From Medakamo hakoo (taxonomy: Eukaryota > Chlorophyta > Trebouxiophyceae > Coccomyxaceae), in contig CP089461.1 in assembly GCA_026636295.1 (NCBI GenBank), positions 609,568 to 673,567 of the forward strand: a DNA stretch of 64,000 bases, in the 5' to 3' direction. The notes below the pieces were generated by a model. The model saw only the letters and a program-made list of their open reading frames with translations, was not told the origin of the DNA and searched no databases. The first letter of the stretch is position 1. Each line of letters starts with the position of its first letter. This document shows, piece after piece, positions 33,401 through 48,191 of this stretch. The position numbers were made by a program, and so were the translations under genes.

Positions 33401-36400
33401 GCGTTGATGACGATGTTGTAAATGGAGTTGCGCCACAGCAGGACGGACGCCCACGACCCCAGCGCGTCGGCCGGGTCGGGCGTGCGCAGGCGCCACGTCT
33501 CCAGGATGTCTTTGAGCTCAGAGTACTGGTGGCCCGGGCGCTGGGCGGAGCCCAGGTCCACGAGCGCGCGCGTCGACTCCTGCAACTCCACAATGCGCTG
33601 GAAGGTGGCGGACAGCGGGGCCCGGGCGCGGGCGCCGGGCGACGGCAGGCCCCACCACGCGTCGAGCGCGCGGCCGGCCGCGCGCGCTGCGCGCGCGTCG
33701 CCCTCCATGACCGCGCCCTCCTGCAGCGCCACGCACGCCCGCAGCATCTCGGCTTCCTCGCCCTCGTCGCCCGCCATGCGCGGCAGGACCGCCGCTTTGA
33801 GTCGCGCCCAGTCGTGCAGCTTGGCCAGGGCACCGGCCAGCAGGGGCGCGTTGTCGCACGCCGCGGCAAACTCGCCGACCGCGTCCCACTGCGCCAGCTC
33901 GCCCGCGCACTCGGCGGCGCGGGCCACCCACAGGCCGACCTCGCCCTTGGACGGCGACAGCGCGGGGCGGGGCGGCGGCGGCGGCGCGCCGGCGGCGGCG
34001 GCAGCCGCGGCGGCGGCCGCGTTGGCCGCCGCGACCGCGCCCGGGCCAAACCCGCCCGTCGCAGCCTTGCGCAGCGCGTCGACCAGCGCGCCCTGCGCCC
34101 GCTCCGCCGCGCCGTGCTGCAGCAGGGACAGGGCGGCCCGCGTCTCGTCCGCGGCCGCCCGCTTCTTCCACAGGCCCGCCAGGACGTCGCCCTCGCCCAG
34201 CCCGGCGTACAGGTCCGCGAGCGCGTCGACGCACCGCGCCTCGCCCGGGAACAGGGCGACGTGCGATTCCAGCAGGGGGACGGCCACGTGCCAGGCGGCG
34301 AAGGACCGGCCCAGGTACCGCACCAGCTCCGACGGGATCTTGGGCTGGGGCTGGGACAGGGACACGCCCTCCAGCAGGGCCTGGACGACGTTGGGCCGGG
34401 CGGCCGCGGCTTTCGCGTGGTGCTCCCTGCTGAGCAGGGCGATGAGCGGCTTGGCCAGGGCGACCTGCTGCTCCTTGCGGTCCGCCAGCGTGGCCCAGAC
34501 GATGGGGAAGGTCAGCACCCACAGGTGGCAGGCCAGGTGCGCGTCCGCCCGCGCGGCGCCGACGAGGGGGGCGACCATGTCGGCCGCGCGCCACGCGCCG
34601 ACAGTGCCGAGGAAGGCCGCGTGCGTGCGCAGCGCGTCGGCCAGGGACGGGGGAATGCCGGCCGGCGCCCACGCCTCGTCGTCGGGGGTCAGGGCCTCCG
34701 GTTGTGCGCGGGGTGGGGTGGCGACGGTCGCGGGCGGGTCGCGGGGAGGCGGCGTGGGTGGCGCGGCCGGCGGCGGGCCGGCCGGCGCCGCGTCCGCGCC
34801 CCCACCCCCCGGCTCCGCCTTGACGGCCGGGTCGACCTCCATGGCGCTGCCGCCGCCGTCGCCGGGCGGCGGCGGCGGCGCGCCGGCCGCTGCCTGCTGC
34901 TGTTGCGCGGCCGCCGCCGCCGCCGCCGCTTTCGCGGCCTCCTGCTGGGCTTTCACCGAGAAAATGTTGGGCGGCGTGCCCGGCAGCAGGGCGGGCACCG
35001 CGGCCGCGTTGGGCGCCAGCTTGACGGCCGCGCCGCCCGCCAGCGGCGCCAGCAACAGGTCCAGCGCGTGCGACAGCCAAAAGGTGTGGCCGGCGTGCTC
35101 CCAGTCCTGGCCCGCGACGACGTAGCGCAGGCGGTCGAAGAGGCCGCGCGGCAGCGACCCGTCGTACAGCGCATAAAACGCCGCCCGCACGCCCCGGTCG
35201 GCCGCGCGCAGGCCGGGCATGAACACGCGTTCCACGCGGTCAAAGACGTCCCGGGCCAGGCCGGGGGGCGGGCCGCCGGTCGCGTCAGGGTGTGGGGCGG
35301 GCGGCGCGGGCGAGGCGGGCGGCGGGCCGCCGCCGCCGCCGCCGCCGCCGGCCGCGCCCTCCACCACGCCGGAAATCGGGGGCAGCACCGCCGCGACCGC
35401 GCCCTCCCCCCGGCACAGCGACAGCAGGACGTCCAGCAGCTCCTTGTCGTACGCCGCCGCGACGGGCGGCGCCCACCAGGGCGCGCGCGTCAGCGACGCC
35501 AGGCGTTGCAGGAAGAGGACGGCCTCGCGCGCGGTGAGCGAGCCGCCGGCCGCGGCCGCGGCAGCCGCGGCCGCGGCGGCCGCGCTGCCCGCGCCCGCGG
35601 GGGAGCTCGCCGCGGCCGCCGCCGCCGCCGCGGCCGACGCCTGGGCCGCCGCGGCCTCCGCCGCGCCACCCCGGTCCGCGCCCGGGCCCGTCGGCGGCAG
35701 GAGCCACCCCCTGACGGCCCGCAGCACGGCGCGCGCGATGGCCGGGTCGGCCGACCGCGCGGCCGGCCCCGTGATGAGCAGGACCAGCGACTGGAGCAGC
35801 ATCTTTTTGAGCTCGGTGCCGCGCAGGCCGCGCGGGGACGCGCCGCGCAGCGCCGCGCACGCCGCCCAGGCGGCCGTGCCGTACGGCGGGCCGTCCGGGT
35901 CGGACGCGCCGGAGGAGCGGGGCCAGGCGCCCGCGCGCGGCAGGGGGGCGCCCGCCTCCGTCGTCGGCGGGCCCAGGGCGTTCGCGCCCGGCACGGACAC
36001 GTGCGCCCGGGCCAGCGTGTTGAGCGTGCGGACCAGGGCCGGCGTGAACTTGGCGGCGTAGTCCGGCGCGACGCCCGGCGCGTCCAGGGCCGCCAGCGCC
36101 TTGGCGGTCGCGCACACGCCGACCAGGTGGGCCCGGTCCAGCGCCCAGCCGGCCGGCGTCAGCGCCGACGCCGCCGCGGACAGGTGCGCGGACATGAGCT
36201 CGTGCGCCCGGGACGCGACGGCCGTTGACTCGCGCGTGGCGGACGGCGAGTTGAGCGGGAAGGAGGCGTGCAGCGAGGCCAGCAGGCCGGCCGCGCCGTC
36301 GGCGACGCGCTCGTCATCTGCCGCCCACCCGCGCTCCAGCAGGGAGCACAGCAGCGGGCAGTGCGAGGCGACGAGGGAGCGGGGCGCCGCGTCCAAGACC

Positions 36401-39400
36401 ATGCGCACGACGTCCAGGCCGGCCAGCAGGGCCGGCGGCGGGGTGGGGCCCGCCAGCCCGGACGCGGCCAGCATGCGTTCGACAAAGTGGAGGCGCAGGC
36501 CGGCCGCGCCCGGGCCGGCGCGCGCCCACACGCCCAGGCCCGCCGCCAGGGCGGACCGCGCGGCGGGCGCGAGCGCCCGCAGGTCGGCGTCTTTGGCCTC
36601 CGCCGCCAGCATGACGGCCGCCCGGGTCAGGAAGGACAGCGTGGCTTCTTGCAGCTGGGGCGGTAGGGCATAGGCGGCCGCGGCGTCCCCGTCGACCAGC
36701 GACGGCGGGAGCGGCGGCGGCGGGCGCGCGGGCACAGACGCCGCCCCGCTGGGTTGCGCGGCGGCCAGGTCCTCGGCCGAGGCGGCGGGCCCGGCCGGCG
36801 CCGCGCCCGTGCGCGGGTGCTTAGCGGGTTCGTCGCCCGGCGGGGAGGCGGAGCCGCGGGCGGGCGACCGCCCGCGCTTGCGGCCCGCCGGCGCGCCGCG
36901 GCCGCCGCTGCCGCCCTCAGTCTCCATGCTGTCGTCGCCGCCGCCGTCGCGCTCACTCCCGCCCCCGCACCGGGCCCGCTCGTCCCAGGCCACCACCATG
37001 GACGCCAGGTCGATGGCCAGGCGCCGGTTCTCGGCGGGCGTGGACTGGGCGAGGCCCAGGCGCGCGAGCGCGCCGACGGCGGCGGGCGCAAACGCCGCGC
37101 GCGACGCGTAAAACGCGTCGGCGTGGCGGACGACCAGGCCCCACACGTGCGCGGCGGCCGACGCGGACGGCAACGGCGCCGGCGCGGAGGCGGGCCCGTC
37201 GCCGCCGCCGCCGCCGCCGCCGCCCGACCCGTCCAGCGCGGCCAGGACCAAGCGCACCCAGGGCGGGCAGGCCGCCTCGGCCGGCGCGCCGCCCGCCGGC
37301 GACGGCGCGCGCGCGGGCAGGACGGGCGTCAGCACGGCCAGGGCTTCCCGCACGGCCGCCCGCCGTGGCGCCGCGTCCGCGCCGCCCGCGGCCAGGAGGG
37401 CCGAGAACAGCTGGAGGACGACCGGCTGCGGCGCGGGGAAGGCCGCGATGAAGTATGCTGCCAGCACGAACGCGGCGGACCGGGACGCGGCCGCGCCGGT
37501 GCCCGGGGCGTCGTCGCCGCCGCCGTGGTGGTGCTGGGGCAGGTGGCGCCAGGCGGCGGTGATGATGGCCTTGCGGTGCGGGGCCAGGCGGGGCGCCGGC
37601 AGGGACCGGACGAGCGCGGTCAGGACGCGCAGGCCAGCCGCTTCGACCTCGTCAGCCGCCGCGGCCGACTCGGCGCTCGGCGCGGCCGCGTCGCCGCCGC
37701 CGCGCCCGCCTGCCGGCCCGGCCGTCAGGGCGGTGATCAACGCACCCAAGTCGGCGTCAGTGAGGGCGGCGGCCCCGCCGGACCCGGCGGCCAGCTGGCC
37801 GTCAGCGGCGGCCGCGGCAAGGACCGGCAGGACGAGCGCGCCCGCAGCCGCGGCCAGCGTGGCGTCCGAGTACGGCGCCCGCGCCTTGTGCGCGGCCACG
37901 TAGTGCGACAGCACCGCCCGGCGGTCGGACGCAGACGTCAGCGACGCCGGCACGTCCCGCGACAAGAACGTGGCCAGGAACGAAAAGTCGGCGCGCGACC
38001 GCTCGGTCAGCGCGGCCGCGCCTTCAAAGAGGGCCGGCACCGCGTCGGCCGGCGGGATGGCGGCCGACGCGCCGCCGCCCGCCCGCACGGGCGACACCAT
38101 GACTTTGACAAGGCGTTGCGCTTCCAGCAGCGCGTCGCGCGGTGCCGTCGGAGGGACACGCCCGCCCGCCGGGCCGGCGGCCTCCAGGCGGGCCGGGTCG
38201 GCGTAGAGCGCGCGCGCCGCGTCCCACAGCCGGCGCGGCAGCCACCCGGGCCGCAGCCGGACGAGCGTCGCCAGCAAGTGGACGCCGTGCGAGCGGACGA
38301 GGGCCGCGTCAGGCGGCGACCGTTTAGGAGGCGGGGGTGGTCCGGCCGGCTCGCCGTCGGCGGACGGCGGCGGCGGCGGTGGGCGCGCGTCGGCGTCGCC
38401 GCCCCCACCACCGGCCAGCAAGGCCGCGAGCGCGTCCTCCGACGCACACACCGCGTCCAACAACGGCCCGGCGTCCGGCGCTTTCAGGCAGTGCAGCAGG
38501 CGGTCGAAGTACACGGCCGCCGCGACCCGGCGCGGGACCAGGAAGTAGGCCGCCGCCGCGGGCGCGTACGCGCACAGGAACCGGCGGAGGGGGGGGCGGT
38601 ACGGCGAGTCGAGGCGGGTGGGCCACCCGGCCGCGGCGGCGGCGAGCGCCGCCACCGCCGCGGGCGGCGCCGCGCCGCCGGCGCCTGGCGTGGCGGACAC
38701 TGCCGCTGCCGCCAGCGCCGCTTCCAGCTCGACCGTCAGGACGACCAGGCCGGGGCGTTCGGACGATTCGAGGAACTTTTCGGCGGCGGGGGGCAGGAGG
38801 TGGAAGAGGTCGAGCATGGCGGCCGCGACCGCGGCGTCGCCCGGCGGCGGGGCGCCGCCGCCGCCGCCGCCGCCGCCCCCGCCCGGCGCCGGCGCCGGCG
38901 CCAGCCAGCCGCGCAGGTGGTCGACCAGGCGCTCGCCCAGGGTGGCGTTGAACCAGGGGGACAGCAGCGTCAGCAGCCGGCCCAGGCCGCGCAGGAGCGG
39001 CGGGCGCAGCTTGGCATGGTAGGCCAGGTTGACGAGGATGGGGCGCAGGCACGCCTGCAGCAGGGCCTTGGGCACCTTGCCGCCGTCGATGGCCGCCCGC
39101 ACGCCGGCCTCCGCCACCGCGACGTCCTCGTCGTCGGGCGACGTCAGCGTCTTGAAGCAGGCCTGGACCGCCCGCTCCCGCAGCGGGGCGAGGTCGTCGG
39201 CCTCGCGGAACGCGTCCCAGGCCAGGGCCGCCGCCAGGACGCGCAGGCAGGCGCGGCGCAGGTCCGACACCGCGTCGGGCGTGGCCGTGCCGGCCGCGAC
39301 AGCGCGCGCGGCCGCGGCGGCTGGCGTGGGCGGCGGCGGGGGTGGGGGCGGCGCGCCGTCGGGGCCGGGCGGGCCGGGCGGCGGCGGCGCGCCGGCCAGC

Positions 39401-42400
39401 AGCGCGCCCACGGCCGCAGGCGACTCGGCTTCCATGACCGCGACCGCGTCGCCCACCAACGCCGCCAAGTCGGGCGACAGGTCCAGGAGCGGGGGCGACT
39501 GGGCCAGGCACCAGGCGACCGCCGCGGCCGAGCCGGCGTGCGTGGGCACGTGCTTCAGCGGCAGCAGGCGGCGGCGGGCGACGGGGGGGGTCATGCGCGC
39601 GAGGAGCGGGCGCAGCAGGGCCGCCGCGTGCGCGCCGGTGCGGGCGCACACGACGCGCAGGCAGGCGTCCGCGACGTCGCGCAGGGCGGGAGACGCCCGC
39701 GGGGACAGCAGGTCGGCGCCCAGCGCCTGGATGACGGCGGACGTCGCGCGTTCCAGGGCAGAGCCAGGGGCCAGGCCAGGCACGGGCGGCAGCGGCCCCG
39801 ACGCGGGCGGCGGCGGCGGGGCCGACGGCGCCGGCGCCGGCGCGGGAGGCTTGGCCTCCTTGTCCTCCTCGGCCTTGGCCTTGTCCGCGTCCGCGGCTTT
39901 GGGCGTGGGAGTCGCGTCCTTGGCGGCGGCGGTGGCAGCGCCGCCACCACCACCGCCCGAGCTGCGGCGCGTCGACCGCCGCGCGCGGCCGCCGCCCTCT
40001 TCTTCTTTCTCCGCTTCCGCGGCTTCCGTTTCGGGCGTCGCGCCGCGCGCCGCGCCGCGGGTGGCCCGGCCACCGCCACGCGTGGACGCGGGCGGGGGCG
40101 GCGGCGGCGCGGCGGCCCGACCGACCGCGCCGCGGCGGGTGGCGCGGCCGGCGCGTCCACCGCCCGCCGCCTCGTCCCCGCTGCCGTCCCCCCCCGTGCC
40201 GCGCGGCGTCGCGGCCGGCTCCGACGGTTCCGCCTTGTCCGACTCCTCCTCCGCCGGCGGAGGGGGCGGCGGTGGCGGCGGCGGCGCGTCCGGCATGGCT
40301 TTGTCCTTGGCCGCAGCGGTGGCAGCAGCAGCTGCCTCGGCCGCTGCGGCGGCGGCCGCCGCGTCCGCCGCGGCCACCTCGGCCGCGCCCGCTGCAGACA
40401 CGTCGGGCAGCACCCGCCACAGCAGGGCGCCTAGCGTCGTGGACACGGCCTCCCGCTGGGCGACGGCGTGGGCGGGCAAGCACCGCACGACGGACAGCAA
40501 GGCCGACACGGCTTCCGGCATGCGGGCGGCCAAGAGGGCGGTGACGACGGCGTGGCCGCCGGCAGGGTGGGCGGGCGGCTGCGCCTGTGGGCCGCCCTCC
40601 CCCCCCTCTGCGCCTTGCGGCCCGCGCACCAGCTCGTCCAGCGCGGCCGCACAGCCCAGGCGCACCGGCCAGTCGTCGCCGTGGCAGCCGTGCAGCAGCG
40701 CGGAGAGGAGCGTGCCCAGCGGGCGGTAGGCGGTCATGGACCGAGCCGTGAGCGCGGCGGGGGAGTCGTCCAGCGGGCGGGTCGGCCCCGACTCGTCGAC
40801 GTCCATCGTCGTGCCGGTCGTCGTGCTGGGACCGGTCGCCGACGGGCCGCCGCCGTCGCCGGACCCGCCACCCGCCGCGCCACCACGGCGGCCGCGTTTC
40901 GTGCCCCGCCCTTCGGCAGCCGTGGGCGTCGACGCCGTCGACGCCGCACCCGCCGCCGCACGGGCGGGCGCGGGCGCGGCGGCCGCGGGGCCGGGCGCCG
41001 GGTCCACTGTGACGCCCAGGCCCGCCTGCGCGTCCGAGACGGGCAGGAGCGTCGCCAGGAACGTGCGCAGGGTGGCCCGCCCGGCATCCGCGCCCGCCGG
41101 GTCGGCGACCGGGTCGACGGCCAGCGCGTCCGCCAGGGCGTCCAGGAACAGGGACGGGTCCAGGTCGCGGAAGGTGGGCGACGGCGGGGTGGCGGGCGCC
41201 GGAGGCGGTGCGGCAGGCGCGTCGCCGCCGCCGCCGCCACCGCCCTCTTCCGCCTTGGCCGCCGCCGCCGCCGCCGCCGGAGGCGGAGGTGGGGCCGGCA
41301 TGTCCGCGCCCCCATCCCCGCCCGTCCCTTGCCGGCCTTTGGCCGCCAACAACAGCGCGTAGTGCCGGGCCAGGCCGTCGGCGAAGTCGCCCGCTTCGGG
41401 CGCCAGGTCAGGGTCGGCGCGCGCGCGGCCGACCAGGCACGCCAGCGTCGTGACGAGCGCCGCCCGCTCCGCCGCGAACTGGGCCGCCGTCTTGACGCCG
41501 ACGGCTGCGGCGGCGGCAGCCGCGTCGGCTGCGGCTGCGGTGGCGGTCGCGTCACCGCCGGCGGTGCCGTCGCCGCTTTCCGCACGGCCGCGGCCACCAG
41601 CCCCGGCCGACCGACCGCCACCGGTCACGCCCGCGTCGCCAAACAGCGCCGACCCCAGCTTGTCCATGGCGCACGCACCGCCCGGCGCGTCGCCAGGAGA
41701 CCGCAGGGATGAGACGGCCGACACGGCGACGTGCAGGAAGCGGAGAGCGTCTTTTTTGCGGGCCACGGCTTCCGCCGGGCTGAGCGGGCCGCCGGTGCCC
41801 GTGGACGCCGACGCGGCCGCGGCGTCCGCCACCCCGGCCGGCGCCGGCGCCAGCAGGTCGCGGGCCAGGGCCGCGCACTTGTCCAGGGGGACGAGGAAGG
41901 ACGTGACGGGCGCGAACGTCAGGATGAAGCGCAGGCCGTGCTCCGGGTTGGTGCGCGCGGCCAGGGGCGGCGGGTCCCACAGGTAGCGCCGCCCCCGCCC
42001 GCCGAGCTTGCCCAGCAGGGCCAGGGCTTTGGGGCCCAGCGGGTACGGCGCCGGGCGCAGGTGCGCCCACAGGCCCGCGTGCAAGTCAGCAGCCACGGGC
42101 GCCAGGGCCGGCTCCAAAAACTCCGGGTTCAGGGAGTCGACCCAGTATTCCAGGGTGCGGATCGCGAGGGACGCGAGTGAGTGCGAGCCCTCGGTCAGCG
42201 CGGCCACGAGCGGCGCCATCAGGGCCGGCAGGATGCCCAGCATGTCCGACAGGCGGGCCGGCATGGACAGCAGCAGTTCCAGGGCCTGGAAGCGGGCGGG
42301 GCGGGACAGGCCCGGCCCGGACAGCAGGGCCCGCAGGGCCGACGTCATGGCGGGCAGGCGCGGCGCGTGGCCGCCGAGCGCGGCGCCGCCGCCGAGCGCG

Positions 42401-45400
42401 CCCGCGCCCGGCAGCGCGCCCGACCCGCCGCCAAACAGGGCGTGGACGGCGTCCGTTTTGACGCGGGCCAGGGACCGGAAGGTCGCGATCAGCGCGGCGA
42501 GGACCCGGTCCTTGGAGGGCGCGGTCTTCAGGGCCGCCAAGCACGCGTCGGCAAGGGCCGGCATGGTCGGCAGGATCGCGACCTCCGCGCCCGGGTTGCG
42601 GGGCAGCGCCTCCAACAGCGTGGCCAGCATCTTCAGCGTCGCCTCGCCCGCTTCGCCGGCGCCGAGCGGGCCGGTGCCGGCCAGTGCGGCCGGTAGGCGC
42701 GCTTCCACCAGCCAGCGCAGGGTGACGCCCACAAACTGGCGGCCGACGGCGGGCGAGGACGCCAGCGCGCCGACCGAGCGCAGCAGGGCGGGGTCGGCCC
42801 GACACGCCTCCCACAGGAAGGCCGCCCGGTCGCCAAACACCTCGGCGATGGGTGACCCGCCGCCGCCCGCGACGAGAGCGCTGCCGGGCGGGGACGGCGC
42901 GTCGACCAGGACGGTGAACATGTCGGCAAAGGAGGCGTAGACGTCGGTCGACCCGCCGGCGGGCGGGGGCGGCGGCGGCGCGCCAGCCGCGCCCTCGGCC
43001 GGCGCGTACAGCTTCAAGCAGGGCGCCGCGCACGTGACGGCGCGGACGGCCAGCCCCAGTTCCTCGTTGCGCAAGCCCAGGGAGGGCGGCGGCGGCGGCG
43101 GCGGCGGCGCACCGCCAGCCCCGCCGTCGGCCGTCGGCGGGCGGGGCGGGAGCGGCCGCGCCGCGTTGCCATAGTGCGCGAGCGAGTAGAAGAGCGTCTT
43201 GGCGCCCAGGCACAGGGTGGCGAGGAGGGAGCGCGCGTCCGCGGCGGCGCGGGTGGCGGCCGCCGCGTCGGTGGCCGGGGTGGGCAGGCCCGGCGGCGGC
43301 GGGAGCAGCGGGTACGGCGGGACGGGGCCGGCGGACGGGAGGGCCGACAGGACGGGCCGGCGCCGCGGCACGTGGACCGGCGGGGCGGGGGCCGAGGCCC
43401 CGGCCGCCGCCGCCTTCTCGCCCGCCGACGCGTCGTCCGCGCTCGCTTTGGCGCCTCCGCCCTCTGTGGCCTCTGTGGCCTGTCCGCCCTCGGCGTCTTT
43501 GGCGCCTCCACCCTCTCCGCCCGCCAGCAGGGGCGCGTCCCCAGACGCGGCGGCGGCGGCTTTGGCGGCCGCGGCCGCGGCCGCGGCTTCCGCGGCCACG
43601 CGCGCGCGGTCCACGCCCGCCCGCTCCGCCGCGGCCGCCTTGTCGCGCTCTTCTTCGGCCGCCGCGGCGTCGGACGCGGCTTTGGCGTCGGCCGCGGCGG
43701 CGTCGGCCGCCGCCACCAGGGCCGGCAGGGCCGCCCGCAGGGCCGCCAGCTTGTCGACAAAGCAGCCAAGGATCGCGCCCAGCAGGGCCCGGTGGGCTTC
43801 CGCCCCCGCGCCGTCGCCGCGCCGGGCGTACAGGACTTCGACCAGGTTGAGCAGCAGGCGCGCGGCCGTGCACTGGACGGCGGCGGGCAGGCCCGGGTCG
43901 GCCATGGCCCGGCCAAAGACGGACACGACGGACGCCAGGGCGGGGCCGTCGAGCGCCGACCGCACGTGGTGGACGAGCTCGGCCAGGGCGGAGTAGGCGA
44001 GCGGGCGCAGCTCGCCGCCCGCGCGCGGGCCGCCGCCCAGCAGGGCGCCCTCGTCCAGCAGGGCGACCGCGTGCGGCGCGAAGGCGGACCGCAGCGGCGT
44101 CGTCAGGACGTGGCGCAGGGCGACGAGCAGCTCCTTGCGGGGCGGGACGGCGTCGGGGCACGTGCCCAGCGCGCCGACCAGGCCGGCCACGAGGGCGGCC
44201 TGGGCGCCCTCGTCCACGGCGGCCGGCGCCTGGCGCAGCAGGTACGTCAGGAAGGACAGCGCTTTGACTTGGGCGGCTTTCAGGTCCGCGTACGCGGCCG
44301 GGACGGGCGGCGGCGGGGGCGGGCCGCCGCCGGCGCGGTCGCCGCCGCGACCGCGGCCGGGCAGCAGCGACGCGGCGTGCGCGGCCGCGGGCGCCGACCC
44401 GGGCCCCGCCAACCCCACGGCCGCCGCCATGAGCGGGACCAGGGCCGCCACCTGCCCCTCCACCGCCCGCGGGTACAGGTTGAGCAGGACCATCACGTGG
44501 AGCGGGGCCTCGACCAGGACGCGGAAGGACGCGCTGGCCGGCCGGGCGGTGCCGTGCGGCGGGCCGGGCGACGGCGGCCCGCCGCCCGGCGGTTCGACCT
44601 GGTCCGCGTACACGGCCGGCAGGCGCTCGTACATGGATCGGACGGTGGCGAGGAAGGGGGCGACGTGCGCCTGTGTGTGGTGTGTTTCAGGGTGGGGTGG
44701 GGGTGCGGGAGGGGGTGCGTGAGCGTGTCCCCACCTCGTGCCCCCCCCTTGTCCTTTTTTCGTGTCCAGCCCGCCGCGCGGCAGCAGGAAAAACCATGGC
44801 CGGCGCAGCGCACGGGCCCGCGCCGCCCTGCGCACCCTCGTCCCACCCGTCCCCAGCCCCCCCGCAACGGTGGGCCCCTCACCTCCAGCGCCGGGCGGAA
44901 CGCTTTGTGCATGTCGAGCGCCGCGCGCGCGGCCGCGGCCGCCGTGTCTTCCGCGTCGTCCGCGCCAAAGACGGCCACGCACGCCCCACACACCGCGTCG
45001 GCGTGCGAGCGCAAGGCCTCCGTGGGCGGCAGCCGGCCGAGCAGGTCGACGAGCGACGCGCGCAGGGCGTGGGCCGGTGAAGCCGTGTCCAGGTCGACGG
45101 GCGTCGCGGCGAGCGCCGCCACCGCCGCGGGCACGGCCGCCGGCAGGAACGTCGCGTACCAGTCCGCGCCCGGACCGGCGTCCACCATGGCCCGGAGGGC
45201 TTTCACATGCGGCAGGCGGGCTTCAGGGGCTGCGTCAGCGTCGGCGTGGGCGGGGCGGGGGTGAGAGAGGTGCGAGGTTGCGTGTGGGCGGGGAGTGAAG
45301 CAGGGCGGCGCGGGGGCGGGTTGCTGGCGCTGTTCAAAGCCGCCGACCACGCAGCTGCATAGCATGGGTGTCCGCGCGCCTTACGGCCGCGCGGCGATCA

Positions 45401-45600
45401 GGGGCGCGTGGATGCCATGGGTCGCACGCGAAAAGGCGGGCTCCCCGCCCGGGCGAACAATGCATGAAGGGGCGGCAGCGACGGGGGCACCCCCGCGCCC
45501 GCCCGCCCGCCCGCGGCCGCCTCTCCCTTCCGTGAAACTCACTGGCTCCCTGTTCCAGCGCCTGGGCATGCTGTTTGATGGTGGCCTCGTCGGCCGCCAT
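30499..45600 (-). CDS. TRRAP/Tra1, SAGA/NuA4 pseudokinase scaffold
   Basis: Giant PIKK-family protein of about 4,858 residues that docks transcription activators to histone acetyltransferase complexes. Exons 45600-45543, 45229-44883 and 44670-30499. The N-terminus is HEAT-like, with TRRAP landmarks MAADEATIKQHAQALE, FLATVRSMYERLPAVY, FRVLVEAPLHVMVLLNLYPR and later FIVTFAPVTSF-like ILTFAPVTSFLVPLDKCA. The FAT region and the kinase-like fold follow (RHCTTNRRLVFWGSDGVPRY, then YSATGSPDERMSQLLRSFND). The fold's C-lobe has NVFSQYVYKTLPTPNHLW and FRLTRNLATFFTAFGVEG, but the HRD and DFG catalytic motifs are absent, as in other Tra1 proteins. It ends with a FATC segment NPRNLCRMDPTWHPWF. Acidic/Ala-rich linkers make it longer than human TRRAP. 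The third exon is 14,172 nt without any stop. Confidence 0.95.
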
Positions 45601-46108
45601 GCTTGGTGTTGTGCGCCTAGTGGAAGAAGATCGGCCCGTGGCTCGTCTCCCTCCCTCTCAGGCGGCGGCGCACAGAGGCAGGGCGCGAAAAAGAGCGCGG
45701 TGTCGCGAGGACGCACGGTCAGCGCTTCACACCCCCACCAGTGCGCACACCAGCCCTCGCACTATGCTCCAGGAGCGCGGTGGGCGCAGTGGGCGTTGTG
45801 GCGCGCGGCGCCGCGAAAAAAAAGAGAGCGGCGGCAGGCCTTCGATGCGCCGAGGCCGGCAGTGTTTTCCCTCTATGGGCCGCGCACCCGCCACTTTTTT
45901 CCCACCCTCCTCCCTGTGTCCGCCAGACTTGGCGCCGCTGGAACACTCGTTTGTTTTTCATCACTACACAGTGACACGCTCACACAGGCCCCCCCGCACT
46001 CTCTCTCACACACACAGGGCAGCATTCATTGAAGGGGAGGTAGAAAAAAAAAGGGGGGCACACACACAGGGAACAAAACAGGCAGGGGGCACACACGCAC
46101 GCTCTCTC
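45601..46108. other. TRRAP upstream region and CDKA 3' region
   Basis: 508 bp between two minus-strand genes. The right part (45601 onward) serves as the TRRAP promoter and leader; the left end (towards 46108) is the CDKA 3' UTR. It has short A-runs near 45813 and 46043. No separate gene seen. Confidence 0.4.
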
Positions 46109-47752
<1,644 letters not shown>

Positions 47753-48191
47753 GTTGCGCGCTGAATGCTCCTCCACGAAACAAACACGCGACGGCAGAGC
47801 CCACCCGCACGAGTCGACGAGCAGCGCCTCGGTCAGGAGCGGCAAGCGGACGGCCTGAGCTGCTCAGTCAGATGGAAAGGATGGCGTGCAGCCTGGAAGG
47901 AACGCCCACAACGGGGACGGTTTCTCCTCAGGCGGTCATCGTTCGCGTGGCAGCGCGCGCGGGGGTGGATGGAGAGAGTGGGCGTGCGAGCGGGGTGCGA
48001 AAGCGTTTTTTTTTCCTTCACTGCCTCCTTCACTGCCGCTTTTCGTGCGACGGCCGTGCGGGCACGGCCGAGCCTGCCTGCCTCCACACCCGCCTAGAAG
48101 CACACCCGCTCTGACGCCCAAGCCACACGCCTGCTCGACCTTGGACAGGCGTGGAAAGGCGAGCACGACTCCCCCCATCAACAACAACAAA
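47753..48191. promoter_or_regulatory. Divergent promoter, CDKA / PDCD2
   Basis: 439 bp between the CDKA and PDCD2 start codons, moderately GC-rich, with a T-run at 48005-48013 and an AC/AA-rich leader just before the PDCD2 ATG. No known core element or further gene recognised. Confidence 0.35.

Noticed and set aside
33187-40434. Two + strand frames of 1,013 and 1,226 codons inside TRRAP
   Set aside because: Low-complexity Arg/Gly/Ala translations antisense to conserved TRRAP sequence; no motif or plausible start.
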